A program made the translations under genes and the position numbers. The notes under the pieces are model-generated. The model ran no database searches. It was not told where the DNA came from and worked only from the letters and a program-made list of their open reading frames with translations. DNA of 41,682 bases, taken from positions 1 to 41,682 of the forward strand of contig JAKATL010000020.1 in the NCBI GenBank assembly GCA_021827985.1. The letters are read 5' to 3'. Below are positions 32,266 to 40,384 of this stretch, piece by piece. This stretch comes from a bacterium (GTDB lineage: Bacteria; Chloroflexota; Dormibacteria; Aeolococcales; Bog-877). Within the stretch, counting starts at the first letter, position 1. The number at the start of each line of letters is the position of its first letter.

Positions 32266-32945
32266 ACGAAGCCGTCGCGCCGCACCACCTCCCCCTGGTG
32301 GCAGGCGATGGAGCGGCGGAATATCGGCGCCGCATGCACGAAGGTGTGGAACTCTCCTCGCTCCCCACAAGGATCGACTGCCGCGGGGAGAGAGTCCAGC
32401 AGGGCGGGGTCGAATTCCCGCCCGGCGAGCTCGGGCGGCATCGCCTGGGGATCCAGGCACACCAGGGTGGCCCGGAGTCCCCAGGCGATCATCTCCCGGG
32501 CCAGGGCGGCCGTGTCGCAGCCGAAGAGGGGGAAGATCCCGGTCCAGCCCAGGCCCGCCAGCCAGCTCTCCCGGTACGAGCGCACATCCTCCAGGAAGAG
32601 GTCGGAGAAGGCCAGGTGGCGGACACCCTCCTCGCCCGTCGCGGAGAGGCCGGCCGCCATGCGGGCCTCGTAGAGCCGATTGGAGCAGCCCGGAGGAATC
32701 CAGACCTTGGTGAGGGGGAGGCCCAGCTCTGCGGCCTGCCGGTCGAGAAGGTCCTCTCGCACTCCCGACATCGTCACTCTGCGGTGGCCCTCGGTCAAGG
32801 TGGTCAACAGACCGACCACCCGGAACCGGCGGTCCGCCAGCAGGGTCATGAGTCCGTAGGCGGAGTCCTTGCCGGCGCTCCATGAGAAGACGACTGGGAG
32901 GGGGGGGACAGGTACGACCGCTGAGGCAGCGGGGTCGGCGGTCAT
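32241..32945 (-). CDS. DPH6/diphthine-ammonia-ligase-like PP-loop ATPase
   Basis: A 234-aa ATP pyrophosphatase of the MJ0570/DPH6 type. VFSWSAGKDSAYGLMTLL is the PP-loop (SxGKDS form), LTEGHRRVTMSGVRED and FGCDTAALAREMIAWGL follow, and VDPCGERGEFHTFVHAAP is the C-terminal signature. In eukaryotes and archaea the family amidates diphthine; bacteria lack diphthamide, so another amidation substrate is implied. ATG 32945 has GAGG directly before it. It lies on the minus strand opposite the end of the CitE-like gene. Confidence 0.85.
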   Translation of the reverse strand: MTADPAASAVVPVPPLPVVFSWSAGKDSAYGLMTLLADRRFRVVGLLTTLTEGHRRVTMSGVREDLLDRQAAELGLPLTKVWIPPGCSNRLYEARMAAGLSATGEEGVRHLAFSDLFLEDVRSYRESWLAGLGWTGIFPLFGCDTAALAREMIAWGLRATLVCLDPQAMPPELAGREFDPALLDSLPAAVDPCGERGEFHTFVHAAPIFRRSIACHQGEVVRRDGFVYCDLEAD

Positions 32946-32989
32946 CCTCGGGGCCTGCGGATCGCGGCTGAAAGCGGCCCGGGCACTCC

Positions 32990-34021
32990 CTAGACGGTCT
33001 CGGGCTCCACCGAGAGCCCGGTACGGCTCCGCACTGTCACCAGCTGGCCGCGGCCCTTGAGCAGGTTCATGGTGGTCACAGCCATGGCGAGCAGCACGGC
33101 CCCCACGATCTCCTGGGGGCGCAGAGGAGCCGCGAAACCGTACGGTGCCGGTAGGGAGAAGACCAAGAACAGCGCCGCCGGGTATCCCAGCTCGGCCAGC
33201 GTCGAGACCGACGCCGGGGTGCTGGAGAGCGCCCGGTAGTACAGGAGGAGGGCCAAGAACCCGGGGATGAGGGCGATGCCCAAGAAGGCGGGAAGCTCGC
33301 TTGCGGTGTACCCGGCCAACGGCGAGTGGCCCCCGGAACTGGTGAGCAGGAGCAGGAACAGGATGGGAAGGGCGAGGGTGAAGCGCATCGCCGTGGTGGT
33401 GGTGAAGGAGACGTCGTGCAGCGCCAGCCGTCCGAGGACAGTTCCGGCAGCCCAGAGCACCACCGCGCCGATCACGAACACCGCGGCCAGCAGGGCCCCA
33501 GTGGGGGAGCCGGGAATCTGCGCGGTGACGATGAGGGCGGCCCCGGCCAGCGCCACCGCGGCCAGGGGCCAGAAGGAGGCTCCCCGCCGTTCCTTCAGGA
33601 TGAGCCAGGACATCCCCAGCCCGAACACCGGCTGCAACAGGTAGAGCAGGTAGACCTCGGACTCCGCCCCGGGCGTGGTGGCGTAGCTGAGGGAGCGAGT
33701 GAACAGCACCGTGGCGAACGCCTGGGGTCCGGCGGCGATGATCGCCAGCGCCAGCCAGCTCTTCCAGGAGGCGCGCCGAAGCTCGCGCACCACTCCCCTG
33801 ATCATCGGCAAAAAGCAGAGGCTGATGAGCAGGTCCTCGACCAGGACGATTTGGCTGGGTGACAGGCCGTCCTTGACCAGCGCGGGCCGGAAGTAGGCGT
33901 CCGCCGCCCACAGGGCCGCCGCCAGGGCGATGAAGAGCGCCGAGTACCGGTCGACCAGCGACTTGGGAGCGCCCGAAAGCTGCTTGGCTTCCACTGCGAC
34001 TGAGATTAGCAGGATGGTCAT
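32990..34021 (-). CDS. EamA/DMT-superfamily transporter
   Basis: A 343-aa membrane protein with ten predicted helices in two EamA repeats. The first opens ALFIALAAALWAADAYF; the second begins AVFVIGAVVLWAAGTVLGR. GLGMSWLILKERRGASFW ends the first repeat with the typical 'LxExxs' segment, and LAELGYPAALFLVFSL is in the second. It exports or imports a small metabolite, often amino acids or nucleosides. ATG 34021 is used; the frame is open upstream but the added residues are polar and atypical. The DPH6-like gene begins 44 bases downstream. Confidence 0.85.
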   Translation of the reverse strand: MTILLISVAVEAKQLSGAPKSLVDRYSALFIALAAALWAADAYFRPALVKDGLSPSQIVLVEDLLISLCFLPMIRGVVRELRRASWKSWLALAIIAAGPQAFATVLFTRSLSYATTPGAESEVYLLYLLQPVFGLGMSWLILKERRGASFWPLAAVALAGAALIVTAQIPGSPTGALLAAVFVIGAVVLWAAGTVLGRLALHDVSFTTTTAMRFTLALPILFLLLLTSSGGHSPLAGYTASELPAFLGIALIPGFLALLLYYRALSSTPASVSTLAELGYPAALFLVFSLPAPYGFAAPLRPQEIVGAVLLAMAVTTMNLLKGRGQLVTVRSRTGLSVEPETV

Positions 34022-34130
34022 CAGGCGGGCCTCGGCCGGCGGCACGGAGAGCGGTGATCGACCGGGGACGCGGTGCACCGCCCGCCCGCCATAGACTTCG
34101 ACGCGTGCTGACGCGGACTGGATCTCGGAT

Positions 34131-34789
34131 TTGAGCCGGATCGCCTTCCTCGGCCTGGGACGGATGGGCCAGCCCACGCCCTGGATCGCGGAGCGCTGGT
34201 GCTGGAGATGTCCACCGTTGGCCCCGGCGCGGTCCGTGACCTCGTGGTGAGGCTGGGGCCGGATGCGCAGGTGGTGGACGCCCCGGTCCTGGGCAGCACT
34301 CCGGAGGCGGAGGCGGGCCGCCTGACCATCATGGTGGGAGCGAGCCCGGCCGCCTTCGAGCGGGTGGCGCCGGTGCTGTCGGCCATGGGCACGCCCCGGC
34401 TGGTTGGTGGTCAGGGAAGCGGCGCGGCCCTGAAGCTGGCGGTCAATCTCTCCCTGTTCGGCGTTGCCACCGCCCTCGGGGAGGCCATGGCACTGGCCAC
34501 CTCGCTCGGGGTGGAGTCCGGAGTGGCGGCGGACGTCCTCTCCAGCGCCCCCTGGGGAGCCCTACTGCGCTCGCGGCGGGGGATGATCGACTCCGGGCCC
34601 TTCCCAGTCCAGCTGCGCATGGGCCTGGCCGTGAAGGATAGCCACCTGATCCGGGAGGCGGCCCAAGCCGCCGGGATGATGGTGCCGGTGAGCGGGGCGG
34701 CGCTCACCTGGTTGGAGTCGGCGCAGGGGCGGTTCGGCCCCGACGTGGACTTCGCTGCGGTGATCGCCGAGATCATGAGACAGAGCTGA
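34131..34789 (+). pseudogene. 3-hydroxyisobutyrate-dehydrogenase-family oxidoreductase with an internal deletion
   Basis: The gene starts as normal in frame 3: TTG 34131, then RIAFLGLGRMGQP, the Rossmann GLGxMG start of the family. After about 15 codons the frame is lost at about 34172-34180. Homology resumes in frame 2 with ALDRGALVLEMSTVGPGAV, the second domain entry, and runs intact to the stop at 34789, including GSGAALKLAVNLSLF (catalytic Lys) and the C-terminal helices. Roughly 70-80 codons of the NAD-binding domain are missing, with a frame change. The protein would be non-functional as a dehydrogenase. A GTG at 34199 could express the C-terminal 196 residues alone. Confidence 0.75.
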
Positions 34790-35011
34790 GCCACCTCCCC
34801 GGAGCAGCTACCCGGATGGGGTGGCTGCGGGGTGCTGAGCCCGTACGGCCTGGGGCCGCGGCTTCGCCCAATCTCCCCACTGCGGAAGCAGCTGGTCAAG
34901 CCAGGCGGGGAGCCCCCCAAGGCGCCCCGCGCCGGCGAATGGAGCAAGATGAGCCCCACACCTTCGGCGGGCCAGGCCCTGGGGCGAGTTCGCACCTAAA
35001 CTCAGGGCGCG

Positions 35012-36082
35012 ATGGAAGAGGTGGGCGTCGGGCTGGTGGGCTTCGGGCTAGCCGGCCGGGTGTTCCACGCTCCCTTGATCGCCGCTACCCCCGGGCTGAG
35101 CCTCCGGGCCATAGCCACCTCCGACCCCGAACGCCGGCGAGCGGCTGCCTCGAGATACCCGGACGCCCGGCTGGCAGCCGACCTGCGCGAGCTTCTCAGG
35201 TCCCACTCCGACCTCCAGCTACTGGTCCTGGCCAGCCCCAACCGCCACCACCTTCCCCAGGCGCTGGCCGCCCTGGAGGCGGGCTTGCACCTGGTCGTGG
35301 ACAAGCCCCTGGCTCTCAGCTCCCGCGAGGCCGTGACGATGATCCACGCAGCCCGTCGGCGTGGACTTCGGCTGGCCGTCTTCCACAATCGCCGCTGGGA
35401 CGATGACTTCCTTCTGCTCCGCCAGCTGGTGGACTCGGGGCGGCTGGGGCAGCTCCGGCGGCTGGAGAGCCGCTTCGAGCGCTGGCGGCCCGATCTTAGC
35501 CCCGGATCCTGGCGGGAGGCAGAGCCGCCCGAATCCGGAGGCGGCCTGCTTTTGGACCTGGGTACTCACCTGATTGACCAGGCGCTCACCGTGGGCGGCA
35601 TTCCCGAGCTGGTCTACGCGGAGATCCGCAATCGCCGGGGGGCCGCCGGCGACGATGACAGCTTCGTGTCCCTCACCTTTCCCGATGGGCTTTTGGTCCA
35701 TCTCTTCGCGAGCGCCGTGGCCGCGGTCTCCGGCCCGCGTTTCCTGGCCGTGGGCACCCGCGGGGGCTTGTCCACCTCCGGCCTCGACCCCCAGGAGGCT
35801 CAGCTCAGGAGCGGGGCCTCACCGCTGGACCCCGGATTCGGCGAGCGCCCCGGAGCCGGTCGGCGGGCCATCTGGGGTGGGGAAGGGGGGGACCAGCAGC
35901 TGTCATTCCCTCCGGGCCGCTACCGCGACTTCTACTCCCAGATGTGGCGCGCGCTGGTGGGTGGGGAGGAGGTGCCCGTTCCCGGCGAGGATGGCCTCCG
36001 GACCCTGGAGGTCGTGGAGGCGGCCCGGGAGAGCGCCCGCCGGGGCCAGGTGGTGAGGCTCACTGGCACGCCGTATCCCTGA
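35012..36082 (+). CDS. Gfo/Idh/MocA-family oxidoreductase
   Basis: A 356-aa NAD(P)-dependent oxidoreductase. GVGLVGFGLAGRVFHAPLI is the Rossmann motif, LVLASPNRHHLPQALAALEA follows, and VVDKPLALSS is the EKP-type catalytic Lys motif, with Asp for Glu. The C-terminal beta-sheet domain includes SGGGLLLDLGTHLIDQALT (catalytic His). The family oxidises or reduces sugars, inositols and related alcohols. TAAACT (34997-35002) lies nine bases before ATG 35012, so the transcript may be nearly leaderless. It is preceded by about 220 bases without a recognisable gene. Confidence 0.88.
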   Translation: MEEVGVGLVGFGLAGRVFHAPLIAATPGLSLRAIATSDPERRRAAASRYPDARLAADLRELLRSHSDLQLLVLASPNRHHLPQALAALEAGLHLVVDKPLALSSREAVTMIHAARRRGLRLAVFHNRRWDDDFLLLRQLVDSGRLGQLRRLESRFERWRPDLSPGSWREAEPPESGGGLLLDLGTHLIDQALTVGGIPELVYAEIRNRRGAAGDDDSFVSLTFPDGLLVHLFASAVAAVSGPRFLAVGTRGGLSTSGLDPQEAQLRSGASPLDPGFGERPGAGRRAIWGGEGGDQQLSFPPGRYRDFYSQMWRALVGGEEVPVPGEDGLRTLEVVEAARESARRGQVVRLTGTPYP

Positions 36083-36107
36083 CCGCCCCCGGGTGGCCGC
36101 CCGGAGG

Positions 36108-37121
36108 TCAGCTCCCCAGAACGGTGGAGCCTGTGGCCGTGGCCACCAGCCGCCCGCCGTGGGTCACCTCGGTGTTGGCGACCACCAGCTTGCCCCGGTG
36201 GATGGCCCGCCCGGTGGCGGAGACCGGCTCCCCATCGGGATCAACCTGCTCCAGGAAGTTGACCTTGACGTCGAGCGCCCGGTAGGGGGACCCCGCCCGG
36301 GCCACGCTCTGACCGGCCGCCGAGGTGGCGGAGTGGGCGAGGAGCCCCAGCATCCCGCCGCTGACCGTCCCCAGCTCATTTCCCAGCCATGGCGACGCCC
36401 GCATCGTGAAGGTGACCTCCCCCTCGCCGACCTCCACCAGCCGGATCCCGATCAGCCGGTCGATGGGGGGCCGCGGGCGGCCTCCGACCCGCGTCGCATC
36501 GAGGTCCAGGAGCCCGTGGCCCACCAGCTTGGGCGTCTCCTCCACCAGTTCACGAGCCCAGGGGTCCGGGGTGGGCCAGGCGGCCTCGGGCGGGGCGGAG
36601 GAGAAGGGGGGCAGGCCGGAGACGTCTATCGGAGGCTGCAGAAAGACCCTGGCGGTGCCGAACCCCAGCCGTTCTCCGGAGGGACCGAACAGGTCGGCCA
36701 CCGCCAGCCCGTGGCGCGGTTCGATGTGCAGCGCGGTGGCCACCGCTCGAAGCTCGCCCCCGGGGGCCGGCATCTCTCCAAGGAAGGTCATCGAGAGCTC
36801 GGCGGTGGAGAACACGACCCCCGCGGGAAGGGCGGTGAGGACGGCGGCGGTGAGAGCTGAGTCCCCCAGGAGAACCAGGACCCCGGGGTGGATGCGCCCC
36901 TTGGGGCCCTGGAGCCAGGGGCTGAGCGGCATGCCAAAGGTGACACCCGCTTGGCCAACCTCTAGGATGCGGCGCCCGGTGAGTCGGGCGTTGGGCGGCA
37001 GGGGCAGTCTGCCATCCTGGATTGCCAGCACCTGCGCCCTGCCAGGGAGGGTCAGCACCGAGAGGTCAGCGGTCTGGCCGCGCACCGGTTCCTGCCAGGG
37101 GTCTTTGGAGACTTCTTCCAT
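36108..37121 (-). CDS. tandem hotdog-fold (PaaI-type) acyl-CoA thioesterase
   Basis: A 337-aa protein with two hotdog domains. The C-terminal one is clear: GIRLVEVGEGEVTFTMRASP, GTVSGGMLGLLAHSATSAAG and DVKVNFLEQVDPDGEPV match the PaaI family. The N-terminal half repeats the layout (RILEVGQAGVTFGMPLSPWL, GVLVLLGDSALTAAVLTALP, STAELSMTFLGEMPAPGGE), so it is an internal duplication. Catalysis is likely in the second, where Gly-Gly-Met replaces the usual HGG; this may lower activity. It is convergent with the Gfo/Idh gene. The MFS-cNMP gene ends 29 bases upstream. Confidence 0.8.
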   Translation of the reverse strand: MEEVSKDPWQEPVRGQTADLSVLTLPGRAQVLAIQDGRLPLPPNARLTGRRILEVGQAGVTFGMPLSPWLQGPKGRIHPGVLVLLGDSALTAAVLTALPAGVVFSTAELSMTFLGEMPAPGGELRAVATALHIEPRHGLAVADLFGPSGERLGFGTARVFLQPPIDVSGLPPFSSAPPEAAWPTPDPWARELVEETPKLVGHGLLDLDATRVGGRPRPPIDRLIGIRLVEVGEGEVTFTMRASPWLGNELGTVSGGMLGLLAHSATSAAGQSVARAGSPYRALDVKVNFLEQVDPDGEPVSATGRAIHRGKLVVANTEVTHGGRLVATATGSTVLGS

Positions 37122-37150
37122 CTAGGCCGGCACTCCGAGGGCCTGCTCGG

Positions 37151-38848
37151 TCAACTGGCCGACGGCTCCCCGGCGAACTGAGGGGTGTAGGTGGGATGGC
37201 TCAGGGAGAGCCGGGCCCGGGTGCCCTCCAGGAACCCCGGCGAGGCGGCGGCGGACGTGAGGGCGGAGAGGAAGGCCTCGCCGTCGATCCGATAGAGCTT
37301 GCAGGCGCTCTGGGCGACCACAGTGGCGGTCCGGGGGATGCGCTCCAGGAGGCCGATCTCGCCGAAATAGCTCCCGGCACCCATGGTGCGCAGGTGCCGG
37401 GACTCCGCCGCCTCGCCGCGGGAGCTGACGTCCACCTCCCCCTCTCGGAGGACGTAGAGGGCGTCCGCTGGGTCCCCCTCGCGGATGATCACCGTGCCCG
37501 GAGAGACATCCAGGTCGGAGCAGGTCCGGGCGAGCTGTTCCAGGGTGCTCTGCGTTCCCCCGGAAAAGATGCCCAGGGTGCTGAGGATCGCCACCCTGCC
37601 CCGGATCTCGGCGAGTCCCTTGACCGCCAGGCTGTCGATGCGGTGCAGCCAGGGATACGCCAGCAGAGCCAGGGCCGGGACCCCGAGGCCGAGGATCGCC
37701 AGTGTCGGATGCAGGCTCAGAGACCCCTCCAGGATGGCCGCCATCAGCGACCCCAGGGAGATGGCGGCCAGCACCAGGGCGAAGAAGACCCCGAACACTC
37801 GAGCCACCATTTGGGGGGACACCGAGCGCTGCAGCGCGGTGATGGCCAGGACGTCCACCACCAGGGTCCCGCTGCCCCGGACCACCTCCAGAACGAAGGC
37901 CAGCCCGGGGGCGTGAACCCAGATCAGGGCGAAGGTTGGTAAGCAGTAGACGGCCATCCCGGCGGTGATCACCGGTCCCAGCCGGGGCAGCGCTGCCAGC
38001 TGGTTCACGAACAGGGCCCCCAGGATGCCCCCAACGCCCATGGCCGCCAGCAGGTACCCGTAGCCGGTGGCTCCGGTGCCCAGCTGGAGCTTGCTGATGT
38101 AGACGAACAGCACCGTGTCGGTCCCGTACACAAAGCTGGCCAGGACGCTGAAGCTGACCAGGGCCAGGGCCGACCGGGAGGCGGCGATGGCCTGCAGGCC
38201 CCGCCACATCTGCCGCATCGGCCCTGCGGCCCCGGCCTCGGTCACATCGCTGGGATGGGAGCGGGCTCGCAGCCGGCTCACCAAGGCGGCGGCGCAGGCG
38301 AAGGTGGCGGCGTTGACGCCGAACACCACTGCTGGGCTGCTGGCCAGGAGCAGGACGGCCCCCACTGCGGGGCCGAGGATGATCACCAGGTTGTCGATGG
38401 TGCTGTTCAGGGCGTTGGCGGCGGCGAGGTCGTCCTCCCCGGCCAGCTGGGGGATCAAGGCCGCCACCGCCGGGGTGTACGAGGTGGAGCTCACCGACGT
38501 CAGCCCGGCCAGCACTATGGCCAGGGCGACCGGGCCGTGCAGGAGGACGGAGATGGCGAGGAGGGCCTGCCAGAGCATCATCAGCAGGTCGTCGGTGACC
38601 ATGAGGCGCACCCGCTCAAAGCGCTCGGCGAGGATTCCCCCGTACGCGGAGAGAAACATGGAGGGGATGAACCGGGCCAGGAAGACGGAGGAGACCCAGA
38701 GCGCCGAGTGGGTGGCGTCGTACACATAGACCGCCAGGGCCACGTTGTAGGCCCAGCTCCCGATCGCCGAGATCAGCTCACCGGTCAGCAGCAGCCGGAG
38801 GTCGTGGTGCCGGAGGACAGACCCGTAGCGGCGCAGGGAGCCGATCAC
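37151..38848 (-). CDS. MFS transporter fused to a C-terminal cyclic-nucleotide-binding domain
   Basis: A 565-aa protein. About twelve helices (residues 10-410) form a DHA-like MFS domain: AIGSWAYNVALAVYVYDATH, then RFIPSMFLSAYGGILAERFE (motif A-like). After a linker a cNMP-binding domain runs from about 425 to 545: IFSGGTQSTLEQLARTC, IIREGDPADALYVLREGEVD, and the phosphate-binding cassette FGEIGLLERIPRTATVVA. This links transport to cAMP or cGMP binding, or to a structural copy of that fold. GTG 38848 is used. A TATAAT (38917-38922, minus strand) lies about 70 bases upstream. The thioesterase follows. Confidence 0.88.
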   Translation of the reverse strand: MIGSLRRYGSVLRHHDLRLLLTGELISAIGSWAYNVALAVYVYDATHSALWVSSVFLARFIPSMFLSAYGGILAERFERVRLMVTDDLLMMLWQALLAISVLLHGPVALAIVLAGLTSVSSTSYTPAVAALIPQLAGEDDLAAANALNSTIDNLVIILGPAVGAVLLLASSPAVVFGVNAATFACAAALVSRLRARSHPSDVTEAGAAGPMRQMWRGLQAIAASRSALALVSFSVLASFVYGTDTVLFVYISKLQLGTGATGYGYLLAAMGVGGILGALFVNQLAALPRLGPVITAGMAVYCLPTFALIWVHAPGLAFVLEVVRGSGTLVVDVLAITALQRSVSPQMVARVFGVFFALVLAAISLGSLMAAILEGSLSLHPTLAILGLGVPALALLAYPWLHRIDSLAVKGLAEIRGRVAILSTLGIFSGGTQSTLEQLARTCSDLDVSPGTVIIREGDPADALYVLREGEVDVSSRGEAAESRHLRTMGAGSYFGEIGLLERIPRTATVVAQSACKLYRIDGEAFLSALTSAAASPGFLEGTRARLSLSHPTYTPQFAGEPSAS

Positions 38849-39181
38849 AGAGCGGGGAGCCAGGGCGCCGGGCGGTCTTCCGTCATCCGCCCCTCTGGCC
38901 CCGGCATCGGGTCGGCATTATATGGGCGCCTGGCCCCGTTCATGAGGAGAGCCGGCGCGTGAGATCTGCGGCCGTCCAGAGCAGGACTCCGGAAACGGAA
39001 CGGTCAGCCTTCACACCCCGCTCGCAAAGGTTCGGGCCTCACCGCGCGGTCGACCCACGGGCCGCCACGGTTCCCTCTGGCCAGAGTTACCCGCAGCAGA
39101 ACTCGCCGATGGACCTGCGCGAAATCGGTGCGCCGATCATCGGTGGCCGAAGTTCTCGCCCGGGGGGGGAACGAGTCCGGC
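38849..39181. other. intergenic region with a minus-strand TATAAT
   Basis: A 333-base stretch without a recognisable gene on either strand. It holds TATAAT on the minus strand at 38917-38922, the probable -10 of the MFS-cNMP gene, without a clear -35. Short open frames here have no homology signs. No stable hairpin with a T-tract is visible. Confidence 0.5.
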
Positions 39182-39517
39182 TCAGACGTCGTCCAGCCGG
39201 AAGTCCTGATCCGGCCCGGGGGCGCTGGTGCTGGGCGTCCCCGAAGCGGGGGCAGCGGATACGGGAGCCGCGTCCACCGTTGTTGGAGGGGCGGAGTCCA
39301 GGGCTGCCAGTGCCTGCTCCACCGCCTGATGCGAACCCTGCTGACGGACTTCAGCGTAGTAGGCGGCTCCGAGATCACGGAGCAGCTGGTCCCTGGTCCG
39401 GCGCGACTGGACCTCATCCACCTTGGCCTGGACCTGGGCCTGCATCTGGGCCGTACCCTCCTTGGCTTGAGCCGCCAGCTGCTCAGCCTGCACCTTGAGC
39501 CTGTCCATCAGTCCCAT
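39182..39517 (-). CDS. small coiled-coil protein of unknown function
   Basis: A 111-aa protein. Residues 1-60 are helical and Gln/Ala/Lys-rich (RLKVQAEQLAAQAKEGTAQM, QAQVQAKVDEVQSRR), a coiled-coil. LLRDLGAAYYAEVRQQG follows, a segment seen in small actinobacterial proteins of unknown function. The C-terminal 40 residues are Pro/Ala/Ser/Thr-rich and disordered. ATG 39517 has AAGGAGG seven bases upstream and is preferred over GTG 39520. It follows the AIM24-like gene by 24 bases and probably shares its transcript. Confidence 0.75.
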   Translation of the reverse strand: MGLMDRLKVQAEQLAAQAKEGTAQMQAQVQAKVDEVQSRRTRDQLLRDLGAAYYAEVRQQGSHQAVEQALAALDSAPPTTVDAAPVSAAPASGTPSTSAPGPDQDFRLDDV

Positions 39518-39541
39518 CACCGTCCTCCTTGCCGCCCGACC

Positions 39542-40318
39542 CTACCCGAAGATGCCCGGGATCCCGGAACGTCCCTTCTCCTCGCCGGAGTCACCGATCA
39601 GCTTCTCCATGTTCTCGGCCAGTCCGTGCAGGTTCACCGACTGGAGGAGGACCGTCCCATCACCCTCCAGGGTGGCGAGGTTCACTCCCTGGCCCCCCAG
39701 GAGCGCGGTCATGGCGGTCTGGGCATTCAGGCCGCCGATGTACTCCACACCATAGCGGACGGTGTCCTGGAAGGCCACCACCGCCCCGGTGTGGGCCTGA
39801 ATCTTGCCCCCATATCGGGCAGGGTTCAGCTCGATGAGGTTACCGGCCGCCGCGATCAGCAGGGTCCCGGTGCCGGTGAAGTGCTCGAGGATGAAGCCGG
39901 TGCCCCCACGCCGCCCGGTCCGCAGCCCGGCGAAGGCGATGTCCAGATCCACCGACCCCTCGGCCGCCAGCAGGGTGTCGCGCTCCGCCAGCCAGCCCGA
40001 GCTGCCGTCAAGCTCCAGGGCCCGCAGCTCCCCGGGCAGGGTCCCAGAGAACGCGACCAACCCGCTGCCACCCTGGGCGGTGAAGTACTGGAACGCCAGG
40101 CTCTGTCCCGCCGCCACCCGCTTGCCTACCTCGATCGCCATCCCCAGGAGGCCGCCCCCGGTGGTTGGCGCTCCCCTCTTGCTGAGACGGGTCTCCAGGG
40201 AGACGTTGGTGGTCTTCCAGAGGAAGCGGCCGGCCTCGGCGTACACCGTCTGACCGGCTTCCAGCTGGCAGACAACCATCTGGGTCGAGGTGCCGATGAG
40301 CTTGTGGACTACGGTCAT
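39542..40318 (-). CDS. AIM24/TIGR00266-family protein
   Basis: A 258-aa beta-rich protein of the AIM24 family, which in mitochondria supports cristae and respiratory complexes; bacterial members are uncharacterised. MVVCQLEAGQTVYAEAGRFLW opens the fold. GLVAFSGTLPGELRALELDG, GGTGFILEHFTGTGTLLIAA and GGKIQAHTGAVVAFQDTVRYGV are the conserved repeats. ATG 40318 has AAGGAG eight bases upstream. A TGC-GATACT element (40350-40355) lies about 32 bases upstream. A coiled-coil protein gene follows in the same direction. Confidence 0.88.
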   Translation of the reverse strand: MTVVHKLIGTSTQMVVCQLEAGQTVYAEAGRFLWKTTNVSLETRLSKRGAPTTGGGLLGMAIEVGKRVAAGQSLAFQYFTAQGGSGLVAFSGTLPGELRALELDGSSGWLAERDTLLAAEGSVDLDIAFAGLRTGRRGGTGFILEHFTGTGTLLIAAAGNLIELNPARYGGKIQAHTGAVVAFQDTVRYGVEYIGGLNAQTAMTALLGGQGVNLATLEGDGTVLLQSVNLHGLAENMEKLIGDSGEEKGRSGIPGIFG

Positions 40319-40349
40319 GGCGACTCCTTGAGGGCGTCGGCGCGCCCGC

Positions 40350-40355
40350 AGTATC
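40350..40355 (-). promoter_or_regulatory. extended -10 element for the AIM24 gene
   Basis: GATACT preceded by TGC on the minus strand, 31 bases before the AIM24 ATG. It would leave a leader of about 25 bases that contains AAGGAG. It has the same form as other TGC-nAnnnT elements here. Confidence 0.4.
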
Positions 40356-40384
40356 GCAGCATCGCCGGTCGCCGTGGGACCGAG

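Noticed and set aside
34816..35406. A possible gene in the gap before the Gfo/Idh gene
   Set aside because: Mostly overlaps the start of the Gfo/Idh gene in another frame and has no recognisable motif. The 220-base gap appears empty apart from a -10-like TAAACT.
36083..36107. Short GC hairpin (CCGGG/CCCGG) between convergent genes as a terminator
   Set aside because: The stem is only five pairs and has no T-tract; in DNA this GC-rich such stems are expected by chance.
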